From: Cephalotus follicularis
Taxonomy: Eukaryota; Streptophyta; Magnoliopsida; Oxalidales; Cephalotaceae
Reading direction: 5' to 3'
DNA: 64,000 nt
NCBI GenBank assembly: GCA_001972305.1
Contig: BDDD01000366.1
Location: forward strand, 227,016-291,015
The notes under the pieces were generated by a model. The model ran no database searches, was not told the origin of the DNA, and saw only the letters and a program-made list of their open reading frames with translations. Numbering within the stretch: position 1 is the stretch's first letter; each line of letters starts with the position of its first letter. Shown here piece by piece: positions 46,099-57,970 of the stretch. A program made the translations under genes and the position numbers.

Positions 46099-46980
46099 AT
46101 GGAAAGAAAAAGGAAGGGAGCTACCGAGGGCAAGCAAATTTACGTAGTCCCGTGGTTTTATGGTATGAGTTGATGGTATAGTTACGGACGGGTATGGTAC
46201 GGTTACAGAATGGTATAGATAGAAGAGGGTATGTGGTTAACCACTTATATATGCTGGTATGAGACAGTATGTACATTTAGTTAACCTTTCTATGGTGGAC
46301 GGATGGATATGGAACGAATCGTTATGGAATGGATGGAAATGGGATGGTTTGGTTAGCGACACATTATGCCCATATGAATTGTTATGGAAGGTCGTAACCA
46401 TCAATATGCCATGACAGTCTCAATTTCAGTTTATTGGGACCTTAGATCATCAACCAGTATAGATGATATCAGCCATTCTTGATGATAGGCTTATGAAGCA
46501 GGGTTACAGTGGATACCTGGTGTATATGACCGATGGCAAGAAATGGATAATGAGGTTGGAGGATGTTCCAGTTGTTGTGAATAACCGGATGTTTTTCCGG
46601 ATTAGTTGACATCCTTACCTCTAGAGAGGGATTCAAAGTTTCTGATTGATTTGTTTGCAGGGACAACACCGATATCGAGAGCTCCTATTGTATGGCCTCT
46701 CCTGAGTTGAAGGAATTGAAAGTTCAATTGCAAGACTTTCTCGATAGAGGTTTTATCAGACCGGGTGTTTTCCCTTGGGGAATACCTGTTCTATTTGTGA
46801 GGTAAAGGGATGGATCCCTTCGAATGTACATCAATTATCGGTGACTCAGCAATGTACTGTTAAGGATAAGTACCTATTCCCGCACAGTGATGAATAGTTT
46901 AATCATTTGAAAGGTGCTTCAATGTTCTCTAAGTTGGAACATCATCAGCTAAGGGAGAGTTGGAAGAATCCCAAGGATAG
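46099..46980 (+). pseudogene. Element E: gag start remnant and misplaced protease/RT segment
   Basis: A short gag-like start (MERKRKGATEG) at 46099 soon hits stops. From about 46345 the text is the end of the protease and the linker (THYAHM.., SQFQFIGTLDH, RLMKQGYSGYLVY, RLEDVPVVV). The RT start follows to about 46980 (PLGNTCS.., SNAVK-like, HLKGASMFSKLE), with several shifts and stops. It is homologous to H 54905-55510. Its position before the zinc-knuckle remnant at 47164 is out of the normal order. Confidence 0.72.
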
Positions 46981-47149
46981 CTTAGAGGCTCACGACAAAG
47001 GAGAAAAGGGCGTAACTCTCAATAGAGGCACCAGTGGAGGATGGTAGCTCAGCGAGGTCACTCAGGACTTGCCAGTAGCATTGGTGAGATTTCCTTTGAC
47101 CTGTGCATGCATTGCCAACGCACAAATCAAACCTCTGACGACTGTTGAT

Positions 47150-49252
47150 GGAAGGCGTGCAAGTGTATGGTTTATGGAGTTTTGGATCACATGATTGGAG
47201 AGTGTCCCATGAATGGTATGGTTCCAAGAGTCAGCAAGGACAGGGTATAGGTCAGTCTCAAGGAGATCTTCACCAAGACCAGAATATCAGCTATTAGCCA
47301 AGCCATGATTTTGGACAGCTGTATCAAGACCACCCTGGTACTAGTTCACCTTCTCATGCGAGAAGAGATTGAGGTAAATAGTCTATGGGATCGACGCTTC
47401 CAGAAGAGTAGAGTTATGCTATGGACAAAAGGGCTGCATAAGGATCAGTTTCAGTAATTGGAGGCATTATTCTTATCTCTTTATAGATTGTACGGAATCT
47501 TATGGATCCGGGTTCACTCTATTCATGCATTGCCTTGTAACTCATATGTCAGGCTGATGTGAAACCCGAACCTTTGTGGAATGTTATGTAATTTAACACC
47601 CCAATAGGAGAATTTATTCATCCCGAATGGGTGTGTGAGTCGTGTACTATAGAGATAGCCGACCCTATATGATGGCAAACTTCTTAGTGTTGCCGATGGA
47701 TGAGTTGGAAGTGATTTCAGAGATGGATCCATACGGATATGTATTATTGTCAGCAGCCTCCAAGTCACGATATGGACCTTATGGGTGGATCGTAATGTCG
47801 TTTGGGGTGAGCAATGCCCTACTGCATTCGTCAACCTTACGAATGGGGTGTGTAATTCATATCTTGACCAAATCATTGTAGTCTCCTTCGATGATGTGTT
47901 AGTGCATTCCAAGCTTACGAAGTGCCATGGGAAGCAGTTGCGCTGAGCATGGCGGGTCTTACGAGATCCTCGATGGTATGCCAAGTTCAACAAATATGAA
48001 TTTTGGTTATCAGAGGTAATTTTCCCGATCACATTGTCTCTAGTACGGGCTCATTTGTGGACCTAACAAGGATAGAAGCAGTGAAGCATTTGAAATGGCC
48101 AACCAACGTGACTGAGATCCGTAGTTTCTTAGGCTTTGTGGGCCATTACTGCCGCCTTATCGAAGGATTCTCACGGATTGCTACACTTTGAACCGATCGA
48201 CACAGAAAGGACGGTGGTTATATGGGGATGTGAGTGCCTATGTCTCAAGGAAAGGTGGAACCTCATAAGTAAGTTATTTCATTCATGACCTAGAATTTGT
48301 AGCGTTAATCGTGCCCTAAACAAGTGGAGACACTATCTATACGGTACAAAGTTTGAGATTTTCACAGATCACAAGTGTCCGAAACATCTTTTCTCCCAGA
48401 AGGATCTAGATATAAGGCAAAAAGGGTGGATAGAGCTGCTCAAGGGTTACATATGTGAGATCCAGTATCACCTAGGCAAGGCGAATGTGGTGGCAGACGC
48501 CTTAAGTCGCCGATTAGCTTTCATAACGGTCTCCCAAGTTCAAGCACGACCATGGTTGATTGATAGAATTAGGAGACTCTAGGGATGGATGGTGAATTGC
48601 CTAAGGTTGTATTACATGATCAAGATGGATTCAAACCCGAATCCTCGATTCATGGTGATGAATCGATAAGATCCCAAGGTAGAATTTGTATCCTTTACAA
48701 TAAGCAGCAGAAGGATGAGCTGTGGTCGCAACCCTATCGCTCCAGTTTCTCAGTACATTCGGTGATTAGAATGATGTGTTGAGATCTGAATCTTAATTTG
48801 GCGGAATGACATGAAGAAGGTAGTAGGCGTAGTTGCCTACAGGCTTGCCTTACCACTCAGCCTATGGGATTGGCACCTACCTTGTAAGGTAGAGTATATG
48901 GATAAAATCATAGTGGTGTAACAGAAAATGTAATGGATTAGGGTGGCAGTTGTAATGAACATCTGCCGTCAGTAGAATTCCCAGTGAGAGATCATGTATT
49001 GCATAATGTGTTCATGTCTCAATGCTCAGGAAGTATTGTCCAGATCCTTCTCACGTGCTACCATATGAGCTGTTAGAGTTAAGTATGGATACGAGCTTGA
49101 AGACATGCCTACCTAGGAGATCAATCATCGAATCACACAGTTGAGAAGTAAGGACATTTCATTGATGAAAGTGTGATGGCACTGCCATGGGCTTGAGAAA
49201 GCCATATGGGACGTGAGGAAGAAATGAAGGCATTGTACCCTCACATGTTTTG
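47150..49252 (+). pseudogene. pol: Element E: zinc knuckle, protease, RT, RNase H and chromodomain remnants
   Basis: At 47164-47205 is a knuckle with its second Cys lost (CMVYGVLDHMIGEC). Protease text follows (NTPIGEFIHPEWVCESCTIEIA near 47600, LPMDELEVIS near 47690) and jumps into the RT at SRYGPYGWIVMSFGVSNA (47766-47820). Next come a decayed FIDD region (SFDDVLVHSK near 47885), the LGF segment (RSFLGFVGHYCRLIEGFSRIA, 48120-48185), and RNase H text ([16 protein letters not shown], near 48470-48515). The integrase core is absent. The chromodomain tail (CHGLEKAIWDVR..YPHMF) ends at about 49252. Many frameshifts and stops. Confidence 0.75.
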
Positions 49253-49282
49253 ACCTAGGGAATCTCGGGATGAGATTTCTCT

Positions 49283-49295
49283 AAGGAGGAGAGGA
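49283..49295 (+). promoter_or_regulatory. Polypurine tract of element E
   Basis: AAGGAGGAGAGGA directly before the 3' LTR start TGTAATACCC. Confidence 0.85.
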
Positions 49296-50552
49296 TGTAA
49301 TACCCAAAATTTCATAAATGATTATTGCGATACTGGCACAGTGTATGGCGTAGTAAAGTATATGGAGGCCCAAATCAATAAAAGGCATTGCGCATTGAAG
49401 CCCACAATTATAAAGCCCAAGATGGATAATAAATCCCATTTTTAATGCGCGCCCGTGACGCCCAATGTTTGCATTATTATCACGGTTATTTTAGTGGGCA
49501 GTTGAACTAATTAACATCGCAATGCGCGAAATAAACAGGACCCGGGCCTTAATATTTTACTGGTAAATACCGAGAAGAAAGGAAGGAATTAATAAGAGAA
49601 AGAAGGAAGCACGGGCGCATAGCGCGTCCGTGTGAAAGAGAAAGGGTGAGACGCGAGAGAGAGAAAGAGTGGGTTGTGGTACGCCGAAGAAGGCGCCAGC
49701 GCAAGGCACCGGACAAGGAGGAGACGGCTAGCAGTTCGGACCCTCAACCTGACGGTAACTCCTCTCTTCTTCTCTCTTCTTTTCTCTCCCTGATGTTGTG
49801 CCATCTCGGCCTTGCGATTTCTCCGCCGTTAGCATCGTGGATGGAGCTGGTCCTCGTTTAGAAGGCCAACTCTGCCCATTTTGACGGTGGTTGAGGCGTT
49901 TCTCGGCATGAATCAGTCGGAATCAGTCGACTGAGTCAACCCAGCCATTCTGACTCACTGCCGCCTATGTCGTGGTGTTTGGCGCTGATTCATGGATAGT
50001 CTTGGTTACCAATGGGTTGATCGAAAGTTTTTAAGGCCGGTTATGGCGTTACCGTTGCTTGAGCGACCTGGCCAGATCTCCGGCAGGGCTACCAACACCG
50101 AGTCTTGACGAGTTAAGGGTAGAGACACCTAGAGCTGACTTTTTATGGCACTTTTCTGAAGTGGCCGGAATTGTGGATGACCGGTGAGTCAACTTAGTGA
50201 GTCGAACTCACTGCCGGCTGTGACTGCCCGATTCACAGTGAGTCACGGTGGTTCTACGGCAGCATTGTATAGATCATGTAAGACCCAGATATCTTATGTG
50301 TACAGTATTGCATGCGTATGCTTGTATCATTATGATATTGTACAATATTGTACTTATGTATGACTTGGAATGTATATTATGTATCCATATTTTTCATTTC
50401 CATGCTTGTTATAGATGGAGGAGGTTCTACAGAGCCCGATCGCTGTTTGTGAGATTTCCTGCTAAATGAGCTCGTATATATATAAAGGGTTCAGTTCATT
50501 CTCATTCTCATTTTTCTTAGAGAGATAGAGAGAGAAAGTGAGTTAGAGAGAG

Positions 50553-51932
50553 TGTAATACCCTGCTTGCCTGTACGTATTTTTCTTACGGGTTTTATCTG
50601 TTTCGTTTAAGTATTTGTCTGTTTTATGTTGGGTTTATGTTTTTGGGCTGACTGATACCAGCCTTAATTTTGGGTATCTTGGTATGGATATTTTGTTTGG
50701 TATATTTAGTCATATTATTATTATTGCTATAAACTAATTTACAAATACATAATTATTATCTTATATTTACAATTGATTTTATTAAATCATATTTTCAGAA
50801 ATTGGGTTTTAAAAACAAAATCTCTATTTTCATTACTTTCCTTCTCCCTCTCAAACTCTCTCTCCCGTATCCCACTCTCCCCAATCACCTTCTCCCTTAT
50901 AACTCTATCTTTTTCCTTCTTTTTTCCCTGAAAATCTGCCCTTTTTTCTTATCTGACAGATTGGTTTTCCTTTTCTTTCTATCCTTTCCCGTTTGGTCTC
51001 TTTTGCTATATATGTATGCCAAAGTCATTGTGTCAGCCGTCTCTCTCTCTTTGTTGTGGTTGCTGCCGAACCTGCCATTGGAGAATCATTGTGTTTTTGG
51101 TGTTCTTGCTTCATCAATCAGGTTAGTTTCTTCATGGTTTCAATGTAGGAATCGTTTTTGCAATGTTTGGTATAGTTGACAGGCTTTGAACTCTTGATAT
51201 CTTCCTCTCGTTTTTCTTTTTGATCAGCCACTGTGTCCTCCTAATTGGTGTTTCTGCAATTGTTTTGACATCCATCAGGTTGGTTTCCTATGTTGTTATG
51301 TCTTGGTAATTGGTCTTGGATTGTTGCCATCAAAATTTTTGTACATTGGTTGCTAGAGTGGTTTCGGCATTCTTGATGTTCTGTCAAATAAATCCTTGGA
51401 TGTAACGATCTGTAGACACCTAGGACATGTTATGCAATATGGTTATGAACTTGGTTTATATGTTTTGCCGTGGGCATTTATAAAATATGTTTAAACCATT
51501 TTATTGCTTAAGATTTCAGTTTTAATGTACTTTTGGAAATCATCCTGCTTTAACATATCGTTTACTGTTTTATATTCTATATCCGTTATGAGGTTTGCTC
51601 AGCCGCGTTTTTGTTTCCATGCGGCAGGTTATCAGGAGCAAAGGGGCAATGTGTGATGAGAGTGACTCCCATATGTCTGAGGATCATCTAGGAGCTGATC
51701 CCTTTATGTTTATGTGGTCATAGTGGGACCCGTTTAATAAACAATATGTTATTTCATTTTTATGACTTTTGGGATTATGAATAAGTTTCAGTTATGATCA
51801 GTTTCAGTATGTTATTGGTTATGCTTTAAACCATCACATTTTTAATAAAGATGAACGTTTTTAATATGATATGTTATGTTAAGTTTCCGTTATATGCACC
51901 TATGGCGACTCCCACAGCTCGGGGGTGTTACA
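50553..51932 (+). mobile_element. Solo LTR 2b (1380 bp), same family as solo LTR 2
   Basis: It begins TGTAATACCCTGCTTG and ends TCGGGGGTGTTACA. The flanks GAGAG (50548-50552) and GAGGG (51933-51937) are a target duplicate with one change. It is half the length of solo LTR 2 (9138-11918). It keeps the ends, the pyrimidine-rich part and the GAGGTTTGCTCAGC..GCGGCAGGTT stretch (51589-51629), but lacks the central part with the AGTCGACT array. Confidence 0.87.
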
Positions 51933-52389
51933 GAGGGAGTAGGCGAAATCGAGCAAATGAGCAGTCGTTGGAATCGTGACAGCAAGTAGAACGTGAAGGA
52001 GACAGAAGAATACGGATTAAAGCTACATATTCTCTGTTTTCAGCCGATTTAGGTATGTTATACTTATGCTCCGATCTCCTTATATGGATGGATTTGCATG
52101 GTTTTATGGTTACGGACAGTTGCATATATGCTAGATGCATGAACTATAGCAAGAGATATGACTTGAAACGGATTAAAGGAGAGATTTGAGGAAAGTCGGA
52201 GGATTTGGTGCATTTTGTCCAATTCCTGTTTCTCCCTCAATCTCAGGGTTATAGACATGATTTTAAAGGGTTTCAAAGTTGTTTTCAAGTCTATTTTGAT
52301 GATGGGAACTCGTAGAACCCTTTGATTTGAATTAAAAACATTTTTTTATGGATTTCCAATGGATTTTTGAGTGATTTCTGCCTTTGGCA

Positions 52390-52720
52390 GCAACCCAGGA
52401 CGTCAACGTGTTCATCATGCACGTTGACGTGTTCCTGAGTACCAAGCACGTCGATGCCATCAGTTTAAGCATTGACGCCTATGTGCTTGGTGAGTTAGTG
52501 CACTACCTTATTTTGCACGTTAACGCTACAGAGAAGATATATAGACGTCGACGCCTTCGTTATGCGTCGATGCCTCGTGTATAGTTAGTAGTTGATGCTT
52601 ATAACAAGCGTTGACACTCAAGGCCTTGTGCCTAAGCGTCGACGCCCCGCCAAAACGCTGACGCCCAGAGCTTACGCGTCGACGCATAAATCCTACACGT
52701 CAACGCCTAAAGCTTCTGTT
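52390..52720. repeat. GTCGAC palindrome cluster in H 5' LTR
   Basis: GACGTCAACGTG, ACGTCGATGCC, ATTGACGCC, ACGTCGACGCC, GCGTCGATGCC, GCGTCGACGCC, ACGCTGACGCC and GCGTCGACGC in about 330 bp. The same order recurs in the 3' LTR at 58210-58530. Confidence 0.85.
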
Positions 52721-53369
52721 CGGGTTGGACAAATTTTATGATTGTCACCCCAAATTATCCCTTCTTCACATGGATTCCGTAGAAAGCCTCCCTAAGGCCT
52801 TGTAGCCTATAGAAATCCTAGTTTTGACACTTTTAAGTCTCCAAAATTAATTTTTAAAGAAGCTTTATAAAAGGAAAAGGATTTTTATATATCAATTGTT
52901 TTCAACAATGGTTGTGATAGTTCAACTAGACGTCTAGACGCAGATTTCCTAGTTAGTCTTTCCCCTCCATTGTTTTCAACTGCGTTAGGGACCAACAAAG
53001 AATTTTAGTTTATAGAAAAGGAGGAAAAGGAGAGATAGTTTTATACGATTTGACGGATGTGGATCCTGTGAGGTCCTTTATGATAGGTCCCTATCTTTTA
53101 CATGAAATAAGGATATGGAGTCCTCTTGTGCTAGTGGACCTTCAGGCGTCCCCGCATAGTTGAGTGACGTATTAGGATTTTCAGGTGCGGCTATGGTTGT
53201 TGATTATTATGATTGAGACAACAGAATAACCCATTCATAATCCTCATTTCTGTCATAAGTATCATGAATGTAGGCCACATATCATTGTTATGGATTCTTC
53301 CTGTCAGTGGACCTTCGGGAGTCCCCGTACAGTCGAGCGACATGTTATGCTATGTATATGGCATAGATC

Positions 53370-53525
53370 TTTAGGGTTGACCAGCTGACCCCTTTTGATT
53401 GATCGTGGCTCCCTCATGTTAGGGTTGACCACCTGAATCCCTTAGATTGATCGTGGCTCCCTCATGGTTATATTTTTAGGGTTCACCCTGCTGACTCCTT
53501 TGGATTGATCGCGGCTCCCTCAGAA
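53370..53525. repeat. Imperfect about 50-bp minisatellite in H 5' LTR
   Basis: Three copies of TTAGGGTTGACCAGCTGAC followed by TTTGGATTGATCGCGGCTCC and CTCATG. The 3' LTR has four (59193-59395). Confidence 0.88.
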
Positions 53526-53894
53526 TTAGAGTTTTATTTGGTCCAGTGTTATCGTATGCCCACACAGCCATGACACGGAGAGTGTTTGGACTGTGACTGA
53601 TGTATCTCATGGTTGATTATTCCCATGGTATGATTATGGATTGTTTATGGAGTGTCTGCAGGCCATTGGCCTTTGAGGTGACATTTAGGACTAGCCATGT
53701 ATACCACTGCTTAGGGACGGTCGGTATACTGGAGCAGTTCGCAGTTGCTATTTATGCATGTGACTTGCCATGCACACATGGTTATTGTATTGCACGCATA
53801 TCACACTATTATGCTGATGCATTTCATGGCATACTATTATATCTGTTGCATACAATTGCATAGCATTTTGTATAGCCCACTCGCCAGTGGTCGC

Positions 53895-53917
53895 TGACCC
53901 ATTTTCATAATGGGTCA
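53895..53917 (+). other. TGACCCATT / AATGGGTCA hairpin in H 5' LTR
   Basis: Perfect 9-bp stem with 5-nt loop TTCAT. The 3' LTR copy near 59766 keeps both arms. Confidence 0.8.
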
Positions 53918-54280
53918 GGCTCAGGTTCAGGTGACACTCCGGGATAGCAGACATGATGGATAGCAGCACGAGACTCTTCTTGTAGTATAGCTCCGCTCTT
54001 CACCTTGTATTGATGGGTTTGACATGTGTAAGAGACAAGTTATGTTTTCAGCTATTGTCCTGTCGGCTTGTAGTAGTGCACAAGATGTTTTTATAGCATG
54101 ATGTATTATGGTTGGGCTTATCTATATGATTTGATGTTATATTCCGTATGCATATGAATTTTAAAGTTTTAAATTTTACTGTCTTTTCAAGGATAGTAAC
54201 GATAGTATGGATGTTATGGTTGAATTGCCACATGTCGAGCCTTGGTGGAAACATTGGGGTTCTGGGTGTGACAGCTTGAT

Positions 54281-54292
54281 TGGTATCAGAGA
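54281..54292 (+). promoter_or_regulatory. Primer binding site of element H
   Basis: TGGTATCAGAGA, as in element C, 7 nt after the LTR end. Confidence 0.85.
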
Positions 54293-54445
54293 GACCGGTT
54301 ATGGTCCCTGATTTCTAGGATTAAGGAGGATGTATAAGGTTGTTAGCGAAAAGAATGATAATGATAAGCCTGTTGATTGCTATATCTGTTTGGAGTTATG
54401 ATTATGAGTTGGATAGCTGACTTTTGTCTCTTATATAAGGTAGAG

Positions 54446-54727
54446 ATGGCAGGTCAAAGAGGAGCTAAGGGAAAGGGTAAGGCCAGGCCATCGGCCTGAT
54501 GTACTCGAGCCAGTGGAAATGTTGAAAAGCCAGAAGAACGAAATGTGAGCCAAGAAGCAGATTTCGATGCTCCTGGTCAAGGTGGATCTCGAGGTTTCAT
54601 AAAGAAGATGTATAACATGATGAACAAGATGAATGAGTTCATGCAACGATAATCAACCATAGCTGAGCAAACTCCATGTGGGCGTAGAGCATCCCATTCA
54701 TAGATTGCATCACTTTTTGTATGCCAT
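54446..54727 (+). pseudogene. gag: Element H gag, mostly deleted
   Basis: It starts MAGQRGAKGKGKARPS at 54446 and keeps about 70 codons with stops (QGGSRGFIKKMYNMMNKMNEF). The capsid domain, zinc knuckle and protease active site that should follow are absent. A 17-nt direct repeat CCATGTGGGCGTAGAGC lies at 54674-54690 and 54724-54740, close to the joint with the protease. Confidence 0.75.
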
Positions 54728-57700
54728 GTGGGCGTAGAGCCAGAACCTTTATCTTTTGTGATGGAGGTTAGTACCCTAATAGGAGAATCAGTTGTTTCAA
54801 AATGGGTATGCAGGTCTTGTGTTGTAGAGATCGCCATACATACCTTACTAGCAGACCTTATCGTGTTACCGATGGGTGAGCTAGATGTGATTCTAGGGAT
54901 GGATTGGTTATCAGCGCATTATGCCCATGTGGATTGTAACGGGAAGGTTGTGACCATCAGCATGCCAGGGCGGTCTCAGTTCCAGTTTGTTGGGACTTTA
55001 GAGCACCAGTCGATTCATACGATTTCCGCCATACATGCAGATAGGCTTATGAAACGAGGTTGCAGTGGACACTTAGCCTATGTGACCGACGGCAGGAAAT
55101 GGATTCTGAAGTTGGAGGATATTCCAGTTGTTTTCGGGTATCCGGATGTGTTTCCGCAGGAGTTGACCTCCTTACCTCCTGTGAGAGATGTGGAGTTTGT
55201 TATAAATCTTCTGCCTGGGATGACACCTATTTCGAGGGCTCCTTATCGTATGGCCCCTCCTGAATTGAAAGAACTGAAATTGCAGTTGCAAGAGTTACTC
55301 GATAAGGGCTTCATCAGACCGAGTGTTTCCCCATGGGGAGCGCCTGTTCTATTTTTCAAAAAGAAATATGGATCCTTTAGAATGTGCATTGATTACTGAC
55401 AGCTTAATAAGGCTACTATCAAGAATAAGTACCCGTTACCGCACATTGATGAGTTGTTCGACCAATTGAAAGGATCGTCAGTGTTCTCCAAGATAGATTT
55501 TAGGATGGGGTATCATCAACTTAGAGTTCGAACAAGAGACATTCCGAAGACTGCTTTTAGGTCGCGGTATGGGCATTATGAGTTTGTAGTGATGCCTTTT
55601 GGGGTGACCAACACCCCAGCTGCATTCATGAGCATGATGAACCAGGTGTTTCGTCCATATGTAGACCAATTCATTATGGTCTTTATTGATGATATCTTGG
55701 TATACTCTAAATCTATGGAGGACCATGGAGAACACTTACGCTTGGTGTAACAGACCCTAAGGGAGCATCGGATGTATGCCAAGTTTGACAAATGTGAATT
55801 TTGGTTGACATAGGTGATTTTTCTGGGTCATGTCATTTCCAGTGCTGGTTTGTCAGTGGATCCAGCGAAGATAGAAGCAGTTAAGAACTGTAAACGACCA
55901 ACGAGCGTGTATAAAATCCGTAGCTTCTTAGGCTTAGCAGGCTATTATCGCCGTTTTGTCAAAGATTTCTCACGGATTGCTATGCCATTGACTAGATTGA
56001 TACAGAAGAATACAACGTTTGTTTGGGAAGACATCTGTGAGAAGAGTTTTCAGGAATTGAAGCATTTCCTGATTTCTACACCTATCTTGGCCTTACAAGA
56101 GGGTAATGAAGGCTTTATGGTATATAGTGATGCATCTAGGAATGGTTTGGGCTGTGTCTTGATGCAGCATGGAAAGGTAATTTCTTATGCTTCAAGGAAA
56201 TTGAAACCTCATAAGGAGAACTATCCCACACATGATCTGGAGCTAGCGGCAATAATCTTCGCACTACGCAAGTAGAGACATTATTTATATGGCACGAAGT
56301 TTGATGTTTTCACATATCACAAAGTTTAAAACATCTTTTTCTCCCAGAAAGATTTAAATATGAGGCAAAGAAGGTGGATGGAACTGCTCAATGATTACAA
56401 TTGTGAGGTACAGTACCATCCAGGTAAAGCTAATATGGTGGCAGACGCTTTGAGTCGTCACTTAGCTTGCTTGATGGTTTCCCAGATACAGGCACGACCA
56501 TAGTTGATGGACAGGATTAGAGAGGCTCAAGGGATGGATAGAGAGTTGCTCGATACAGGGTTGGATGGTAGAGGCGGTCTATGGTCCAAGTTCTCAGTAC
56601 ATGGTGATGGTTTGATCAGGTACTAGGGCAGGATTTGTGTTCCTAACAATAAGGAACTGAAGGATGAGTTGTTGTCTCAAGCTCAACGTTCTAGTTTATT
56701 AATGCATCCAGGGAGCACTAAGATGTATCGAGACCTAAAGCTCGTTTACTGGTGGAACAATATGAAACGGGAAATAGCGGAGTATGTGTCCACCTGCTTG
56801 ACATGTCAGCAAGTTAAGGCAGAACATCTGAGACCAACCGATTTACTTTAGCCATTACAGATGGCACAATAGAAATGGGAGCATATTACGATGTATTTTG
56901 TTTCAGGGTTGCCCCAGACGAGAGCTAACCATGATGCTATATGGGTTATTGTTGATCGCTTCACAAAGTCTACCCATTTTCTTGCGATCAAGATGACCTA
57001 TTCTCTGGAGAGGTTAGCATCTCTGTATATAGGGGAGATTGTGAGACTCCATGGTGTTCCAGTCAGTGTTGTTTCTAACAGAGACCCACGGTTCACTTCC
57101 CGGTTTTGGAAGAAACTGCAGATAGACCTTGGTAATCGTCTGAGTTTTAGCACTGTTTTTCATCCTCAGATAGATGGCCAGTCTGAGAGGACGATTCAGA
57201 CTTTGGAGGACATGCTTCGGGCATGTGTTTTGGATTTGGGTGGCAGATGGGATGATCATCTGCCACTAGTAGAGTTCTCGTATAATAACAGCTTTCATGC
57301 TAGTATCAGTATGGCACCATTCGAGGCTCTATACGGATGGAAATGCAGAACTCTAGTCTGTTGGTTTGAGGTAGGTGAGCGGAGTCTCCTAGGGCCGAAG
57401 CTAGTTCAATAGACGACAAAAAAGGCTAGAGTTATCAGGGAAAGACTTCTAACAGCTCAGAGTCTCCATAAGAGTTATACTGATCATCATCGACGGGATC
57501 TAGAGTTCTTAGTGGGAGATCATGTTTTCCTTAAAGTCTCTCCGACTAAAGGAATTATGAGATTCGGCAAGAAAGGGAAGTTGGCTCCACGGTTTATAGG
57601 ACCTTTTGAAATCCTTGAGAGGCTTGGTGCAATCGCTTACAGACTTACCCTACGTCCTGACCTAGCAGAGGTGCATAATGATTTTTATGTGTCGATGCTG

Positions 57701-57928
57701 AGGAAGTACCACACAGATCCATCGCATGTGTTACAGTATGAACCTTTAGAGCTGCGAACATATATGAGTTTTAAGGAAAGACCAATTCAGATTATTGACC
57801 GCCGAGTCAAACAGTTGAGGAACAAGGATATTGCATTGGTTAAAGTTTTATGGCAGTACCATGGACTCGAAGAAGCAACCTGGGAGTGTGACGATGAGAT
57901 GAGGGCTCGATATCCTCAGTTGTTTTGA
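54728..57928 (+). pseudogene. pol: Element H pol: protease C-terminus, RT, RNase H, integrase, chromodomain
   Basis: All in frame 2. The protease lacks its DSG part and starts at VEPEPLSFVMEV. The RT has MDWLSAH and PYRMAPPELKEL upstream, then SGYHQ-like [15 protein letters not shown], and catalytic FIDD at 55682-55693. RNase H has [10 protein letters not shown] with Asp at 56129-56131 and [15 protein letters not shown]. Integrase has [18 protein letters not shown], but the first catalytic Asp is Tyr (56894-56896) and the second is Asn (57077-57079). The Glu (57185-57187) remains. The chromodomain-like tail VKVLWQYHGLEEATWE ends with YPQLF at 57928. There are about ten in-frame stops, plus one compensated 1-nt deletion and insertion near 56323-56345. 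Confidence 0.92.
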
Positions 57929-57957
57929 TCTTAGAAAATCTCAGGACGAGATTTATC

Positions 57958-57970
57958 TAGGGAGGGGAGA
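57958..57970 (+). promoter_or_regulatory. Polypurine tract of element H
   Basis: AGGGAGGGGAGA-type purine run 30 bp after the pol stop. The expected LTR start TGTAAGACCC does not follow. LTR sequence resumes about 0.5 kb further in. Confidence 0.75.

Larger units (their letters stand above)
50277..54273 (+). mobile_element. Element H 5' LTR, split by a solo LTR
   Basis: The pieces are 50277-50552 and 51938-54273, about 2.6 kb net. It ends TTCTGGGTGTGACA. It has GTCGAC palindromes (52390-52720), an imperfect minisatellite (53370-53525) and a TGACCCATT hairpin. The LTR is clearly homologous to E's LTR in its second half. Confidence 0.87.
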
